NCBI GenBank assembly: GCA_024220505.1
Contig: JAKZZE010000004.1
Span: 1,364,001 to 1,428,000, forward strand
DNA: 64,000 nt
DNA from: Rhizopus arrhizus
Taxonomy: Eukaryota; Mucoromycota; Mucoromycetes; Mucorales; Rhizopodaceae
Direction of reading: 5' to 3'
Made by a program: the position numbers and the translations under genes. Under the pieces are notes generated by a model, which was not told where the DNA came from, did not search any database, and saw only the letters and a list, made by a program, of their open reading frames with translations. This document shows, in pieces, positions 46,240 to 58,437 of this stretch (its first letter is position 1; each line of letters starts with the position of its first letter).

Positions 46240-46992
46240 GTTTTACAAAGGTGGAAAATAAAAGAAAGATGGGAAAAGAGGAGGGAAGAGGAGGGGTTTA
46301 AAGTTTATTTTTTTAAAAGAATGCTTATTAAAACTCATCAAACAGTATAAAAGTGATACAAACATAAAAAACTATGACTTGTATTATAAGCAGACTGTTT
46401 TCATCTTTCTTTACTGCATTGGATACATAAACATCTCATCCAAAAAGAGAGTTTGATCAAAGGTTCTTTAGGATTTGAAAAGTCTCTTTTGAAATCTGGT
46501 TTCCAATTGTCTTTTTTTGAATAAAGAACATGGACTTTCTGTTTCTAGTACTTGGCTGTACAAGTTAGATCAAGTGAAAAATGGGGTTAAAATTAATTTG
46601 ATATGGCTTGTGTAACTATCGAAATTGAAACATTTCTCTTTTAGACAACAGGATTCAGTGGCTTTAGTCTTTTTATGATTTGGATTAGTTGGGAATGATG
46701 TCTTTGAGATCACTAAAGTCAGTGATCTGCCTAGAGTCGACTGACTATGTAGCATTATTTCAGTCTTTACCATCTTACCACTGCTAGTCATCACATTAAA
46801 GTAAGCAAAGATTGTAATGGTCATTTTGGATGCTTTATTCAACGCTGTTTTGATAACAAGTGTGTACATCATCGACCTATTTAATATACTTGCTTTCTTT
46901 ACAAACAAGAACCATTTCGATCGATTAAAACAAAAGATTCGTTGGTTATCGTCAATTTACTAGTTATGCTAGCTTGAGACTGACAATTGAAA

Positions 46993-47033
<41 letters not shown>

Positions 47034-47142
47034 GCTTGAACAGGCTGCCATTTATTTTATTTTTAAAAATCACCAACGGACATCACCCATACTGTGTGTT
47101 TAGCGACTGTTCACTTTTATGTTCTTAGCGTGACATACTATT
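46240..47142. other. Intergenic region with poly-A tract
   Basis: No supported gene; the 112-residue frame at 46570-46908 starts at a non-ATG codon and shows no domain. About 36 consecutive A lie at 46996-47031, just beyond the 3' end of the Sec14-like gene. Confidence 0.4.
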
Positions 47143-48325
47143 TTAGGACTGCACAGTCAACTTGCACAAGCTTTCATCTGTGGAAGCCCTTTTCATGATC
47201 TCTGAGTTATAGACAGTGTGTACTTTTTCATTTGATTCAGTAGCAACAAATGTAGAATTTGAGTTTTTGGAAATCTCAGGTACACATCCTCCCATATGTT
47301 CACAAGTACACTGGCCTCCCAAGAATTGAGGTAGACTATCTGCGTCGATATGTTCTAATAAAACGGATTGAAAATCACTACCGAGAACATGTATCTTTTC
47401 TAGTGTCTGCAACAGGATTAGTCTTGTAATAAACCTAGTCAGTGACTTACTCTAGGATTAAGCCAAGTCTTTACAATCTTAAACATGGCCACAAATGCAG
47501 AGGGAGTGTTAACAATAAACAGCCTGTGAAGTGTTTCTGGATAATAACGCTGAACGATATCTGCGACTGCTTTTAAAAGATAAAGTGCATTCATATGGAA
47601 CTCTAAAATAACAAGTTTAGTTTGCTATTGTTACTAATAACCAGTTCATATTACGATGTAAACCCATATTTGTGCAATCAAAAATAACCGTCTCACTATG
47701 AATCCTTTTCCCTGATCGTTCACTGCCCTCTGGCATAATGACGCGATTCAAGAATTCGTTGGCTGAAATATGATAATTTACAATCTCTTCTGAGCTCACT
47801 TTACTCCCCATCTGTTTGGCATTATGGTATCCCTTTTATCAATAAGTTTTTGTTTTTAATGATCATTACAAGCTCACTTACTGTGCGATCTATCAGGACA
47901 GGATGTCCTTCTTTATCAAACTTGTGGAAACAGTTTCCTCCGGTAGAATTAATGATACGAATCACGCTCTCTGATAGCTGAGGTTGTACTGTAAAATTAC
48001 CATCTTTTATATATTTATAGCCTCTGCAGGCCACAATGATCGGCAAGCCATTGTCATTTGTGGCCACTGGCACTCGGTCCACTCTCTTTTCCTTTCTCCA
48101 TTTTGATGTATCCAATAATTGTCTTTTAGCAGCATTCTATGTTTGTATTCTTAGTGTTCAGCGTGAAATTAAGACGTGTGTATATACTATATCCCAAACA
48201 TTCGCTTGCAAGAATTGAATGATAACTTCATCTGGAAACTTCTTGAGCACTGCTTCGTCTAACCCTTTTTTGAATTCATCAAGTGTCTTCTTTTCTTCTT
48301 CAGGTGTCGTTTTTTTAATAACCAT
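47143..48325 (-). CDS. Sec14-like CRAL-TRIO lipid-transfer protein
   Basis: About five exons. An N-terminal CRAL-TRIO helix region (ALKKFPDEVIIQFLQANVW-like: VIIQFLQANVWDI then NAAKRQLLDTSKWRK) is followed by the lipid-binding fold: NCFHKFDKEGHPVLIDRT, SETVIFDCTNMGLHR, ADIVQRYYPETLHRLFIVN, PSAFVAMFKIVKTWLNP, HVLGSDFQSVLLEHIDADSL and PQFLGGQC. The YYPETL..IVN and FLGG motifs are the core of phosphatidylinositol-transfer Sec14 proteins. These proteins couple lipid exchange to PI-kinase activity in Golgi or plasma-membrane traffic. A short C-terminal tail follows FLGG. Start ATG at 48323-48325. Confidence 0.9.
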
Positions 48326-49132
48326 TCAAATATAAGCAAGCAGAAAGAAAGAAAAGAAGAAGCCCTGCTTTTATAGATTGATCCAGTTGCATCAATTTAT
48401 CGTCATGCAAAAAAAAGAACATCAAATAAAATTCAATTACCGATGTAATATCACTGCTAGTATAAAGCACTCTATAATTGATAGATAACACAACAAAGAA
48501 CAGCATCAAGACAAGAAGATATAGAGCTATTTGTGATAAAAGCTTATGATTAAAACAAATAAAATGCTATTGTGACAAGGTCATATCATGCCATAATGTG
48601 TAGAGAAACAAAATCATTCTCCGCTAATATGCTCTCCATCTTTATGTGATTCATGCTAAATTCAAAAGGACTCTTGCTTTCTCTTTGGATCTGTACATCG
48701 TGTAAGAAAGAGAGAGAGAGAGAGAGAGAGGCTAACATGTATAGTGATAAGTCCCGTAATGTCTCATGTGAAGATCAGATAAGTGCTGGGTTAAATTTGA
48801 TGTTTTGTATCCCAAATAAAACATGCGATTATTGATACTCACCCAATCCTTTAGGATTTCCATAAACAGGGCTTTTGTTTTTTCACATCAAAAGTTTTTT
48901 TTTTATTTATATTTTGTTCATCCTTCTTTTCTTCTTAATTAAAAATGACCAAAGTGATTACGCCTATTAATGAATATTTAAAATGTAAAATGGCTAGGAA
49001 AATGAATGGTTCCAGTACAACTCACGTATTATAATGATAGATGTCAATAAATCAGAGAGAACAATAAAAATAACACCACTTAACCTCAAGAATAAAAAGT
49101 CGATTCCAAAAGAAAGAAGAAGCATTTCTCGA
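48326..49132. other. Divergent intergenic region with a GA repeat
   Basis: Lies between the Sec14-like gene and the vezatin-like gene, which are transcribed away from each other. A GA dinucleotide run sits at about 48706-48730. No gene recognised. Confidence 0.4.
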
Positions 49133-50700
49133 ATGTGGAGAGATTCCATATTTCGGGCAAGTCACTAAGCAAAGTCTTTTTTCACGTATTAATTTTTAAA
49201 GAGTAGGATGCATTTTCAGTTTCACTTCCAAAGACCGAGGAAGCAGCCTTTGAAGAAAAATTCAAGTATCTGATTGTTACTTCACCTCTCCTGAACCAAG
49301 AACAACATACGTTCTCAGGACAATTACCATTTCAAGCACCTCGTACCACAAACAATCTAAAATTCACTGCCAATCTGGTCACAACCCTTCTGCTCCTGTT
49401 GGGTATCGAACGCTATGCACTCCATCGACCTATCCCGGTCTTGACCATGACCTGCTCAGCCTCTGCCTCTCTATTTTACTTTTATAGGAATCATCGACAG
49501 CGATCGTTACGACACCTGTATGGGAGTGTGTTGAACAAGATGCAGCGTCTGATTGAATCGAGTGACGTTTTTGACGGCAAGGTACAGCATGTCTTGATCA
49601 CTTTGCAAGAAATTGAGTTAGTTTCCAGAGGTTACCGACTCTCTACTCCACTGTCATCTATTTCTTCTCGTGTAGAACAGAATAGTAGTAAACAGGGAAA
49701 ATGCGTTCGGTTGCGAAATAGACTGGCGTCCATCTTGAGAAGAGCATTTATTGTTCATGAAGAAGGGATTATTGACTTGGTAGATGTGATTGACAAGGCC
49801 CATTTATTGGGTCTTTATGAGATGTATAATGTAAACTCGCTTGCTTCACTCTCTGCTGTCGAGGCTGAAGGATGTTACAGTCTGGATCAATTAAAGACAC
49901 TTATTCGAGTGATGCAGCTAAAAAGAAGAGAATGCATGGTTCATTTCTTGGCATTAGAGGCAGATATGGATGAAAAAGGATGGAAGGTGGTGAATAACAT
50001 CCTGGATCATTTCTTGAATGAATTCACAAATTTCACAAAGGAATTAATGAATGTTTTAAACGTTGAATTCTGTAAATAATATACAAACTGTAATGTGAAA
50101 GTTACTAAACAACCACTAGTAGATAACCAACTCAATGGATTTGGTTCAAAAACACAAGATTCCGGATTAAAGTCGTTTATTCATCGCTTGTCTTTGCTTA
50201 CGCAAGAGTTGAAGACAATAGAGGCTAAAATTTATCTATGCAATGAGAATGTGCAACAATCAGACACGCTTGAAAGTAAACAAAAAGTCATGGCGGATTA
50301 TTTAGCTGTTCAAGAAGGATTTGAATCGATGATGACTGAATGGAAAAACGGAAAAGAGGTTCTTCAGTCCTACTTGGACTTGTCAGAAAATATTGAATTA
50401 ATTGAACAAGAAGCTACAACTACAGAAGAAGAAGAATTAGAAGAGTCTGAAGGAAAAGGCATGATATTAGACTCTGAAGATGTGGTGGACATTTTAAACT
50501 TATCTAATGATACTTCTGTTTGTAAAGCAATTGCTGACGTAGTAGAAAAGAATAACAACGTAAGAAATAAAAAGTCTAGAAATGAAAAAATGGAAGAAAT
50601 GAAGCTGAAACGAATTCGGGAGGTAATGGTAATCATACGAACGTACACATATTTATCTTGTTATGATTAGGCAGAAGAGCAAAACGCAAATGCAAAATAA
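49133..50700 (+). CDS. Vezatin-like (myosin-binding) membrane protein
   Basis: Four exons are proposed. Exon 1 is only 24 nt (MWRDSIFR, 49133-49156). It is joined through a GC-AG intron (GCAAGT donor, TAG at 49206) to DAFSVSLPKTEEAAFEEKFK. A hydrophobic stretch (FTANLVTTLLLLLGIERYA, then TCSASASLFYFYR) is followed by helical text: LYGSVLNKMQRLIESSD, QEIELVSRGYRLSTPLSS, LRRAFIVHEEGIIDLVDVID. Acidic and Lys-rich segments lead to the end IREAEEQNANAK. The order of double membrane segment then ELVSRGYRL-type helices is like the vezatin / peroxisomal myosin-receptor (Inp2-like) domain. The intron near 50056 keeps phase with either of two acceptors. Its stop lies 7 bp from that of SURF1 on the other strand. 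Confidence 0.62.
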
Positions 50701-50707
50701 AATAAAA

Positions 50708-51652
50708 CTATACCCTTTTAATTGTACTCTTTGGACGAATAGGAGGTCGTCTTAATAGTCTCCAAAGCATAATAGTTGTAGCGACAGATAAAGAATACCA
50801 AGTAATCAAGTAATTCAAATGATGATTACGGATTTCTACTGTTGGTGGTCTACCCACTGGTATTCCTTTATCGATCAATACATGTTCTTTATAAGGTGAT
50901 ATATCTACTCATATCATTTAGTTTTCCTCTTACCGTTCCTATTATGCTTATTACCTGTCACTCTTTCAACCATCACAGGTTGTGAATGGGTCAATTGAGC
51001 GATTGTGTCCACATCAGCCCAATACCACTGATTATGTTCAATATCATTGTCTGGTGTAAATGAATTTCTTTCTTCATTCACACGAATCAATCCAACCACT
51101 TCTACTTCATCCGTCACCAAACTATCCGGTCTGCTTTTTTGATCTTTTTTGTCGGGTGAAATCCATCCTCTTTTGACCAAGATGGTCGTTCCATTATCTC
51201 TTTCAAAGGGCGTAATCACAAAATAACCTGCGTTACCATCTCCTCTTGTTCTAGGACCCAACAAAATCTCTTGATCATGTCTATAACGTCCTCTAGCATA
51301 GACCTTGCGAAATTCATATTCTTCTAGTATGTCGGCACTGCCCTTAGTTAGTATGAATGCAAAGGTAAGTTAAACGTGTTTACTTTATGCGCTTAGGTAA
51401 AGGAATAGGCTCTCTTTGAAGTCGATCTTCAAGTGTGGAGATCAAGTTGACCTTCCAGCGAAGTCTTTGTAACTGCCAAGTACCTAATCCAAAAGTAACA
51501 AAGGGAATCGTACATAAAAGTGCTGTGCCAAAATTAAATTTTCTCTTTTTGGCTCGATAAACTTCCTGAACAACAGGCTCTGTCTCGGTTGTATAATGGC
51601 GTATGGGGTGAATAACTTTTGGAAACCTTAATTGTCCAAAACGTCGAAGCAT
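50708..51652 (-). CDS. SHY1: SURF1/Shy1 cytochrome c oxidase assembly factor
   Basis: An inner-mitochondrial-membrane protein needed for building complex IV. Three exons. An import sequence (MLRRFGQLRFPKVIHP) precedes TM1 (CTIPFVTFGLGTWQLQRLRWK, seen as FGLGTWQLQRL). SURF1 signatures follow: EEYEFRKVYARGRY, DQEILLGPRTR, VKRGWISPD, EHNQWYWADVDTIAQL, and NHHLNYLITWYSLSVATT in TM2. About 270 residues. The tail is basic (RRPPIRPKSTIKRV). All parts of the family fold are present. Converges with the vezatin-like gene with only 7 bp between stop codons, so transcripts must overlap. Confidence 0.93.
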
Positions 51653-52179
51653 TCTATTTGTTCAAGGGTGGAAAAAAAAAAAAAAGTAAAAATTTAAGCT
51701 CCATTTTTCTTTGTAAAACTTCATTTTGACTAACTTGGTTTAAAAAATACAAGTATAAATATGATATTTACAAAGTCTCTGAGAAACTAAAAAAGACAAT
51801 TAACAATCGTGTATTTATAAATAAAAAATGTTGTGTATTTGTTATTATAAATATGAATGTTGTATCTATCTGTGTACGACAGTAGAGAAGGACATTCAAA
51901 GAAATTCCTTCAAATACATGAAATAAAAAGTGTCTGAATAGAGATTTGGTGGAAATATAAAATACTTGTTATAGAAAACCACATTCTAGGTATCATTTTT
52001 CATTGTTTAAAGCAAGTTTCTCTTTCTTTTTTTTAGCACAAGAAATTAAATAAATGTTTATACTGTCTATCAAAATTCATGGACAAATTAAAGTTAAATT
52101 TAACATTGGTGGTGACTGTGTATTTAGTAAATCTTTTTCTTTTTTTTTTTTTTTCTCTTAAAAAAAGTTTTTGTTAATC
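51653..52179. promoter_or_regulatory. Divergent promoter region between SURF1 and the RRM gene
   Basis: About 530 bp separate two divergent starts. AT-rich with A and T tracts immediately upstream of each ATG. No specific operator recognised. Confidence 0.45.
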
Positions 52180-52939
52180 ATGGCTGCAGAAAAAAAATTG
52201 ACAAAGCGTGAAAAGAAAGCTGAAGCTTTTAAAAAGAGATCAAAGAAAACACAAGAATTTACAGAAGAAACAGCAGTACCAGAATCTGATATTATTGAAC
52301 CTGAAGCTCAAAAAGAAGAAAAGAAAGTAGATGATCGTAAACGTAAAGCTCCAGAAGAGAATCTAGATCAAAAGGCTGTGGCTATTAATGTTCCTACTGA
52401 AGGAAGCGAACCATTGAAAAAAAAAACAAAAAAGAACGATAAACAACAATCTGATGTTCGTTATATTGTTTTTATTGGTAACTTACCTTTCACCACAACA
52501 AAAGAAGAACTTCAAAAGCACTTTGCAACGGTTGAAAACATAAAATCACTTCGTTTATTGACTGATAAAGCAACCGGAAAACCAAAAGGATTTGCTTTTA
52601 TGGAATTCACAAACTCTAAAGATTTGAATGTAAGCAGATGATACCCACTTTCTTTTTCTTAACTTTGCTATTTCATAGAAAGCTTTAAGTTTTCACCATA
52701 CATTCTTTAAAAAGAGACAAATCAATGTAGAATTGACTGCAGGTGGTGGAGGCAGTAAGAGTGATGCACGTAAAGAGAAGCTTAAAGAGAAAAACAAGAG
52801 ATTAACAGAAGAAAGGGTAAATTTATTTATTGTCTTTTGCTATATTTTAATTGTTAATTTTTTGATGTAGGCTAAAAAGCATGAAAAGATTAAATTCACT
52901 AATACTCAGCAATCCTCATATCAAATAGATGAAGAATAA
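52180..52939 (+). CDS. NOP6: Nop6-like nucleolar RRM protein
   Basis: Three exons. A Lys/Glu-rich N-terminus (KKLTKREKKAEAFKKRSKK, DRKRKAPEE, KKKTKKND) with nuclear-localisation character precedes one RRM: YIVFIGNLPFTTTKEELQ (RNP2), KGFAFMEFTNSKDL (RNP1) and QINVELTAGGGGSKSDARKE at the end. The C-terminus (HEKIKFTNTQ) matches the fungal Nop6 layout. Nop6 binds pre-rRNA early in small-subunit biogenesis. About 200 residues. A T-run and a TTAAAAAAAG stretch lie just before the ATG. Other single-RRM nucleolar proteins are less likely because of the GGGGSKSxxRxEK tail. Confidence 0.85.
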
Positions 52940-53480
52940 TGTAAATAAAAAAAAAATACATTTTTTACTATAAAATGTAAGGAACGAATGAAAGTGAAAC
53001 AATAATTTATCAAGTGAGATCAAATACAATCCTATGTTTTATTATACTTTATTTAATGACAAGGATTCTTTATTGACTGTTTTTATTCAATTACCATTTT
53101 TTTAGACAGCTGCTTTTTAAATTCAAAAAGGAAACCCTCAGGCCCTAAAGTTCCTCTCTCTTCCTCTTTTTTAAAATATTGCCTATGACTTGAGAACTTT
53201 GTATGACTTAATAAGAAAAGTTGCTTCCTAGTGTTAAATATCTTTAACAAATACAATTGCTTGTCTTGATATCAATGCTGTATAAACAAGAGTAAAAAAG
53301 TGACACTAAAGGAAAATGTGATAATTTCCTGATTTGTCAAGTCTAATCCAAGATCATACTTTAACCAATCAAATTATATTGAGATTAAACTTTACAGCTT
53401 ATTTTTCCTGGGAAATATAGGAAAAAAAGAAAACTGATCTCAAACGTATGCTTTCTTCTTTTTTTTTCTTTTTCAATAGA
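52940..53480. other. Intergenic spacer
   Basis: AT-rich spacer; a T-rich tract and TTTTTCAATAG precede the following ATG and could be a leader-intron acceptor. No gene seen. Confidence 0.4.
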
Positions 53481-54911
53481 ATGGATAGCACAGCAAACTT
53501 TTCAGAGATACTACTGTGTGTAGTAGCATCAGATATACCAATGATCCTATCATTTATTTTTGGAGGCTGTTGCAGTAATGTATTTGCTCTAGAAGTACTC
53601 ATAACGTAAATTATACATTTTGTTTAATGCAAATAACTTACATAATCTTCGTAGAGACGCGCCTAGAAGTGGTAAAATGGAAGGAAAAAAAACATAATTC
53701 GTTTGTATATAACAAAGTATGTATAGGCCAAATGATTACTTTTGGACAATTCTTGTTCACTGCAGTAGAAGGTTTAAGGCACCAACTGACTTGGGGAAAA
53801 TATGGGCCAAAATTGAAAAAGACAATGGTTCCACTAACACATTGGTTACTCCTTGTTACATTATTCTTTATTGTGTCATTATTGAATATGGCAGCTTTGA
53901 GTTATAATATCTCCATACCTTTGCATATCATTTTTAGAAGTGGTGGATTGATTGTGAACATGATTATGGGCACAATTGTATTAGGCAAAAGGTAAATAAA
54001 AGAATTCGGTAAGGTTTCGTGAAATAAAATGATTTTGCAAGGTATTCTTTTGGACAAATTTTTGGTGTTTTATTTGTAACCACAGGCGTGATTGTGGCAA
54101 CATTGGATAATGCATCGAATCAAATAGAGGTAATAAAAACATATGCACCTGTACACGCAGGAAAAGTAAATATCAACACATACATACACACATTAACATA
54201 TACAAACCAAAAAAATGGTATCAATTTTATTAAATAGAATAACACTGGGACTTCGACAGAGTTTAATACTGGCATTACATTACTTGTTGTTGCCATGATA
54301 TTATCTGCAATCATGGGCCTATTTCAAGAAGTGACATATAAAAAATATGGCAAACATTGGCGAGAAGGATTATTCTACACAGTAAGTTCTAAGCGATCCT
54401 AATAAAGCAAAGAGCATTAATATTTTTTAAGCATTTTCTTGCTTTACCATTCTTTTTAATCTTTTCAAATCATTTGCTTAATCAAGTACATGAATACAAC
54501 AAATCAACACGAATACCTATTTCAGAAGCCATAAATCAAATTCCGATACTTGTTAGTGTGGTTCCTGAATCCATCAGGGCTATGCTTTATACCATCAAGG
54601 TTCGTAAACTTTGGACTTATTTTATAATGAACGTTGTGACACAGTAAGGATACTCAGAAGTGAAAAATAAAGAGTAGACTAACCATGCGCTTAGATATGT
54701 ATGTATTAAAGGTGTGAATCGTATGACATCAATCACTACTTCTTTAACTTTAAACTTGATTCTCAATTTACGGAAATTCACTTCTTTAATCATTTCAATT
54801 ATTTACTTTGAAAACCACTTTGGTTTTGGAACTAAAATGGGTACAATTCTTGTCTTCTTTGGTACATTGATTTATATACGATCTGGCATCAAGTCAAATC
54901 AAAGAGCATGA
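53481..54911 (+). CDS. YEA4: UDP-GlcNAc-type nucleotide-sugar transporter (SLC35B4/Yea4-like)
   Basis: A multi-pass ER/Golgi antiporter that brings nucleotide sugar into the lumen for chitin and glycan synthesis. Seven or more exons. The family marker IFGGCCSNVFALEVLI in the first helix leads to PRSGQMITFGQFLFTAVEGL, LNMAALSYNISIPLHIIFRS, GGLIVNMIMGTIVLGKRYS, GVIVATLDNAS, GLFQEVTYKKYGKHWREGLF, and a C-terminal helix pair (NLRKFTSLIISIIYF, GTLIYIRSG). No ER retrieval KKxx motif; it ends SNQRA. A 50-bp intron lies directly after VLIT and a second interrupts PRSG. Substrate is assumed from the SLC35B4/Yea4 resemblance; UDP-xylose is another option in this clade. Confidence 0.88.
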
Positions 54912-55024
54912 ATAAACTTAACCATTTGCCATAAAAGGAAATATAAGCCACGAATGAAAGTGCTTCCAGGGGATATGCAAATGTCAAATTGTTTCTTTTT
55001 CTAAAAAATCAAAGAAATCAAAAC

Positions 55025-57751
55025 ATGAGCACAGGTTTGCTTTTGAGAAGATTACCAATAAGACTGAATAGTAGAATATGTAATAAGCACTGTTTAATAC
55101 TACAACAATGTCACAAGAGGTGGAATTCTAAAAGTACAACTGAAGTAAAATTATGTGCATGTGAGGAGAAAGTAGTATCTTAAATATTTTTCACACAAAA
55201 TAGAAATTGAAAAGTGCCAACCCGAAAAAGAGTATTGATCTACCTGATTTTCCTGCAGAAAACATAAGAAACTTTAGTATAATTGCCCACATTGGTAAAT
55301 ACAAGGGAAAAATTTTAATTCATAAATAACCTTCTTGTGTATGTGTATGTAAACAGATCATGGAAAAAGCACACTAGCCGATAGGTAAAGAGGAGGAAAG
55401 GAAGAGAAGGAATGGGGAATGAACTATTTGTTAGATTATTAGAATTGACAAACACGATATCGGCTACTGGATCAAATAAGCAAGTATTAGACAAATTAAA
55501 AGTAGAAAGAGAACGCGGTATTACTGTTAAAGCTCAAGTATGTTCAAACATTGAGTGTTTTCAAATACACGCAAATTAACAACCTCTTATAGACTGTTTC
55601 AATGTTTTATAACTATAAAGGAAAAGAATATCTCTTAAACTTGATTGATACACCGGGACATGTCGATTTTAGCTATGAAGTATCTCGTTCTTTAGCAGCG
55701 TGCCAGGGAACTCTTTTATTAGTGGATGCAGCTCAAGGAATTCAGGCACAGACTGTAGCTAATTTCTATTTAGCTTTTGGAGAAGGATTAGAGATTATAC
55801 CCGTATTAAATAAAGTATGTCAAGTAATGGTGGGAATAAGAAGTTGTGATGCCTTAACTGCCTTTTTTAGATTGATTTACCTGGAGCAGAACCTGAAAGG
55901 GTGATACAACAAATTCAAAGTGCATTCGAATTAGATACATCATCCATTCTTCAGGTATAGCTGGCAAAAGTGAAGGGAAAAGGAAGCTGATTTGACATAC
56001 TTAGATTTCTGCGAAATCTGGAATTAACATTGATAAAGTATTACCAACTGTCATCGAGAAGATACCTGCACCTGAGGGATCGATTAAAAAGCCATTTAGA
56101 GGATTACTATTTGATTCGTGGTATGACAAATATGTAGGCGTTGTATGTATGTTGGGGGTCAAAGATGGTGTGCTTAAAAAAGGTGATAAAGTACTATCCG
56201 CTCATTCAGACACCAAATATGAAATCACAGAAGTTGGCATCATGCATCCAGAACAAGTACCTACTGGTTATTTGTAGGTCTAGTTACCTTATTTTATTAT
56301 TATTATTCATTTTTTACTATTTCTAGACATGCTGGACAAGTAGGATATATTGTATGTGGTATGAAGAGTGCTTCTGAAGCACATATCGGTGATACCTTTT
56401 ACCATGTAGGAGAAAAAGTAGAAACTTTGCCTGGCTTTCAACCTGCTCAATCTATGGTCTTTGCTGGTATTTTCCCAGTAGACACAAACGATTTTCGTAA
56501 ATTGGATGAAAATATCAAGAAACTCACATTAAATGATGCAAGTGTCACTGTTCATAAAGAAACGAGTCATGCACTTGGTCAAGGATGGCGTTTGGGTTTC
56601 TTGGGTACGTTACACATGGACGTGTTTAGACAAAGATTAGAAAATGTAAACCTGAAAAAGTACATTTTTATTCCGTTGCTTATTTTTTTTGATAGGAATA
56701 CGACGCAAATATTATCGTCACTCAACCTACAGTACCCTACAGAGGTATTATCAACACAAAAGAAATTTGTAAAAAAGGCTTACTATTGCTATTGCTATTA
56801 GTTACTTACAAGGATGGTACTTCAAAACTTGTTAGAAATCCATCAGATTTTCCCGATACGGATGAAAGATCACTTAGAGTATCCAAACTTCAAGAGCCTA
56901 TGGTTTTGGCTACTTTAATATTTCCCGATGTAAGATTTCATAATTTTAGAAAAACAAGACTGAATGTTATATAGGAATATATGGGAAAATTAATTGAATT
57001 ATGTGGTGTAAACTATATTTGTTGTAACAAAATGTATGTGTTATTTATTTTGCTAATATAGGCACGTAGAGGTGAACAATTAGAATACATGTATGTTGAT
57101 GAAACACGTGTGATGATGAAGTATAGACTTCCATTGGCTGAAGTAGTATCTGATTTTTATGATGAGCTCAAGAGTAGATCCTCTGGATATGCTTCATTTG
57201 ATTATGAGGATGCAGGATATGAAGATAGTGATCTAGTGAAGGTAATTCATAGGACTTTCTACAGAAGCAAGTTTTAATATTTTTCTATAGATGTCAGTAC
57301 TGCTAAACTCTAAACCAGTTGATGCGCTTTCTGTTATCCTTCATCGCTCACAAACAGAATTTGTTGGACGTGATTGGGTTAAAAGACTAAAGGGAATCAT
57401 TCAAAGACAACTCTTTGAAATTTCCATTCAAACAGCTTTAGGAACGAGGATCATTGCTAGAGAAACGTGAGCCTTTTTTTTTTTTTTTTCTTTAATGAAA
57501 TTAAAAAATAACTTTTTATTAGTGTACCTGCCATGCGAAAGAATGTTACAGCCAAATGTGTAAGTTGTGTTAATTAGTTGGTAGGTTTTATATTGATTTG
57601 TTTATGTATATAGTATGGCGGTGATGTATCACGAAAGATGAAGCTATTACAAAAGCAAAAAGAAGGAAAAAAGAGGATGAAAATGATTGGCAATGTTGAA
57701 TTGCCTCAAAGAGCCTTTTATGATTTTATGGATAAAAGTAAAAGTACATAG
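55025..57751 (+). CDS. GUF1: Mitochondrial translation factor GUF1 (LepA/EF4)
   Basis: A mitochondrial GTPase that back-translocates or surveys ribosomes. About 14 exons. An import sequence ([19 protein letters not shown]) precedes [18 protein letters not shown] (G1), [15 protein letters not shown] (G2 region), [19 protein letters not shown] (G3), [13 protein letters not shown] (G4), ISAKSGINI (G5), [85 protein letters not shown], and the LepA-specific C-terminus [21 protein letters not shown] 28-nt exon at 55357-55384 carries most of the P-loop. An intron from about 56741 ending at ATTAG restores [13 protein letters not shown]. All GTPase motifs are intact. Confidence 0.94.
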
Positions 57752-57819
57752 TAATATATAGATGTATGTATATTTATTAGTAAAAGTATAAGAGTATATA
57801 TTCATATATAAGTTATTAA

Positions 57820-58437
57820 TTACAACCCTTTGGGTGTAAGTGTCAATTTAAGTGTACTTCCTCTACGGCCTGTAATCAAATCCTCCAACTCCTTAATTTT
57901 TTTTTGTTTTTCCAATTCATCCTTACTAATCGCCCGTTTGCCTACATTATACGTCTTTACTTTATGTAGTAATGGTGTCGATTTACTGATTGATGGTTCA
58001 ATGGTAACAACAGAAGCTGCAGCGTTAGTGTTTCCACTTTTAGTACTACTGCGACGTCGATCCCGTAGTTTATTGTAAAATGTACTCTTGGGTGGTTGTG
58101 GTTTAGGTCCTTGTTGATCATCGTATAAAATAGTTGAAGAACATGAATGACGACGATTTCTGTGTGCCTTGATACAACTCTCATCTCCCATTAAAGGATA
58201 CTCCGGTCTCTCGGGTCTTTTGTTCATGGAACGCACTAATAGAGTATTTGAAGGCATAGGTTGATTAGAGAATGTGGTTCTGATAGGTGAAACAAGGGAA
58301 TAGATACTTGTTGAGTGTTGAAGTATGGGTGAGGAAATCTTTAGCTGACCTGCAGCCTTTTTATTCAATGTCGCTGCTACTTCTTGTTGAGGACGAAATA
58401 GGCTTTTTAATTTTGCAGATTTCTTTCTTTCAAGCAT
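57820..58437 (-). CDS. Basic, mostly disordered protein of unknown function
   Basis: A single-exon gene of 205 residues. It is rich in Lys/Arg/Ser/Pro (MLERKKSAKLKSLFRPQ, SMNKRPERPEYPLMGDE, KLRDRRRSSTKSG) with phosphorylation-like RRxS sites. A short predicted coiled helix (KDELEKQKKIKELEDLI) sits near the C-terminus, then GRRGSTLKLTLTPKGL. No membrane segment or known domain. Clear ATG at 58435-58437. It converges with GUF1, with 68 bp between stops. The steady composition and good start suggest a real gene, but I do not recognise the family. Confidence 0.6.
   Translation of the reverse strand: MLERKKSAKLKSLFRPQQEVAATLNKKAAGQLKISSPILQHSTSIYSLVSPIRTTFSNQPMPSNTLLVRSMNKRPERPEYPLMGDESCIKAHRNRRHSCSSTILYDDQQGPKPQPPKSTFYNKLRDRRRSSTKSGNTNAAASVVTIEPSISKSTPLLHKVKTYNVGKRAISKDELEKQKKIKELEDLITGRRGSTLKLTLTPKGL

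Noticed and set aside
46570..46908. Minus-strand frame of 112 residues
   Set aside because: Starts at a non-ATG codon, has no recognisable domain and no splice-supported extension.
56741..56801. Poly-Leu insertion in GUF1
   Set aside because: The Leu run is read-through of an intron; splicing from AGAG/GTATTA to ATTAG restores the conserved PYRVTYKDGT.
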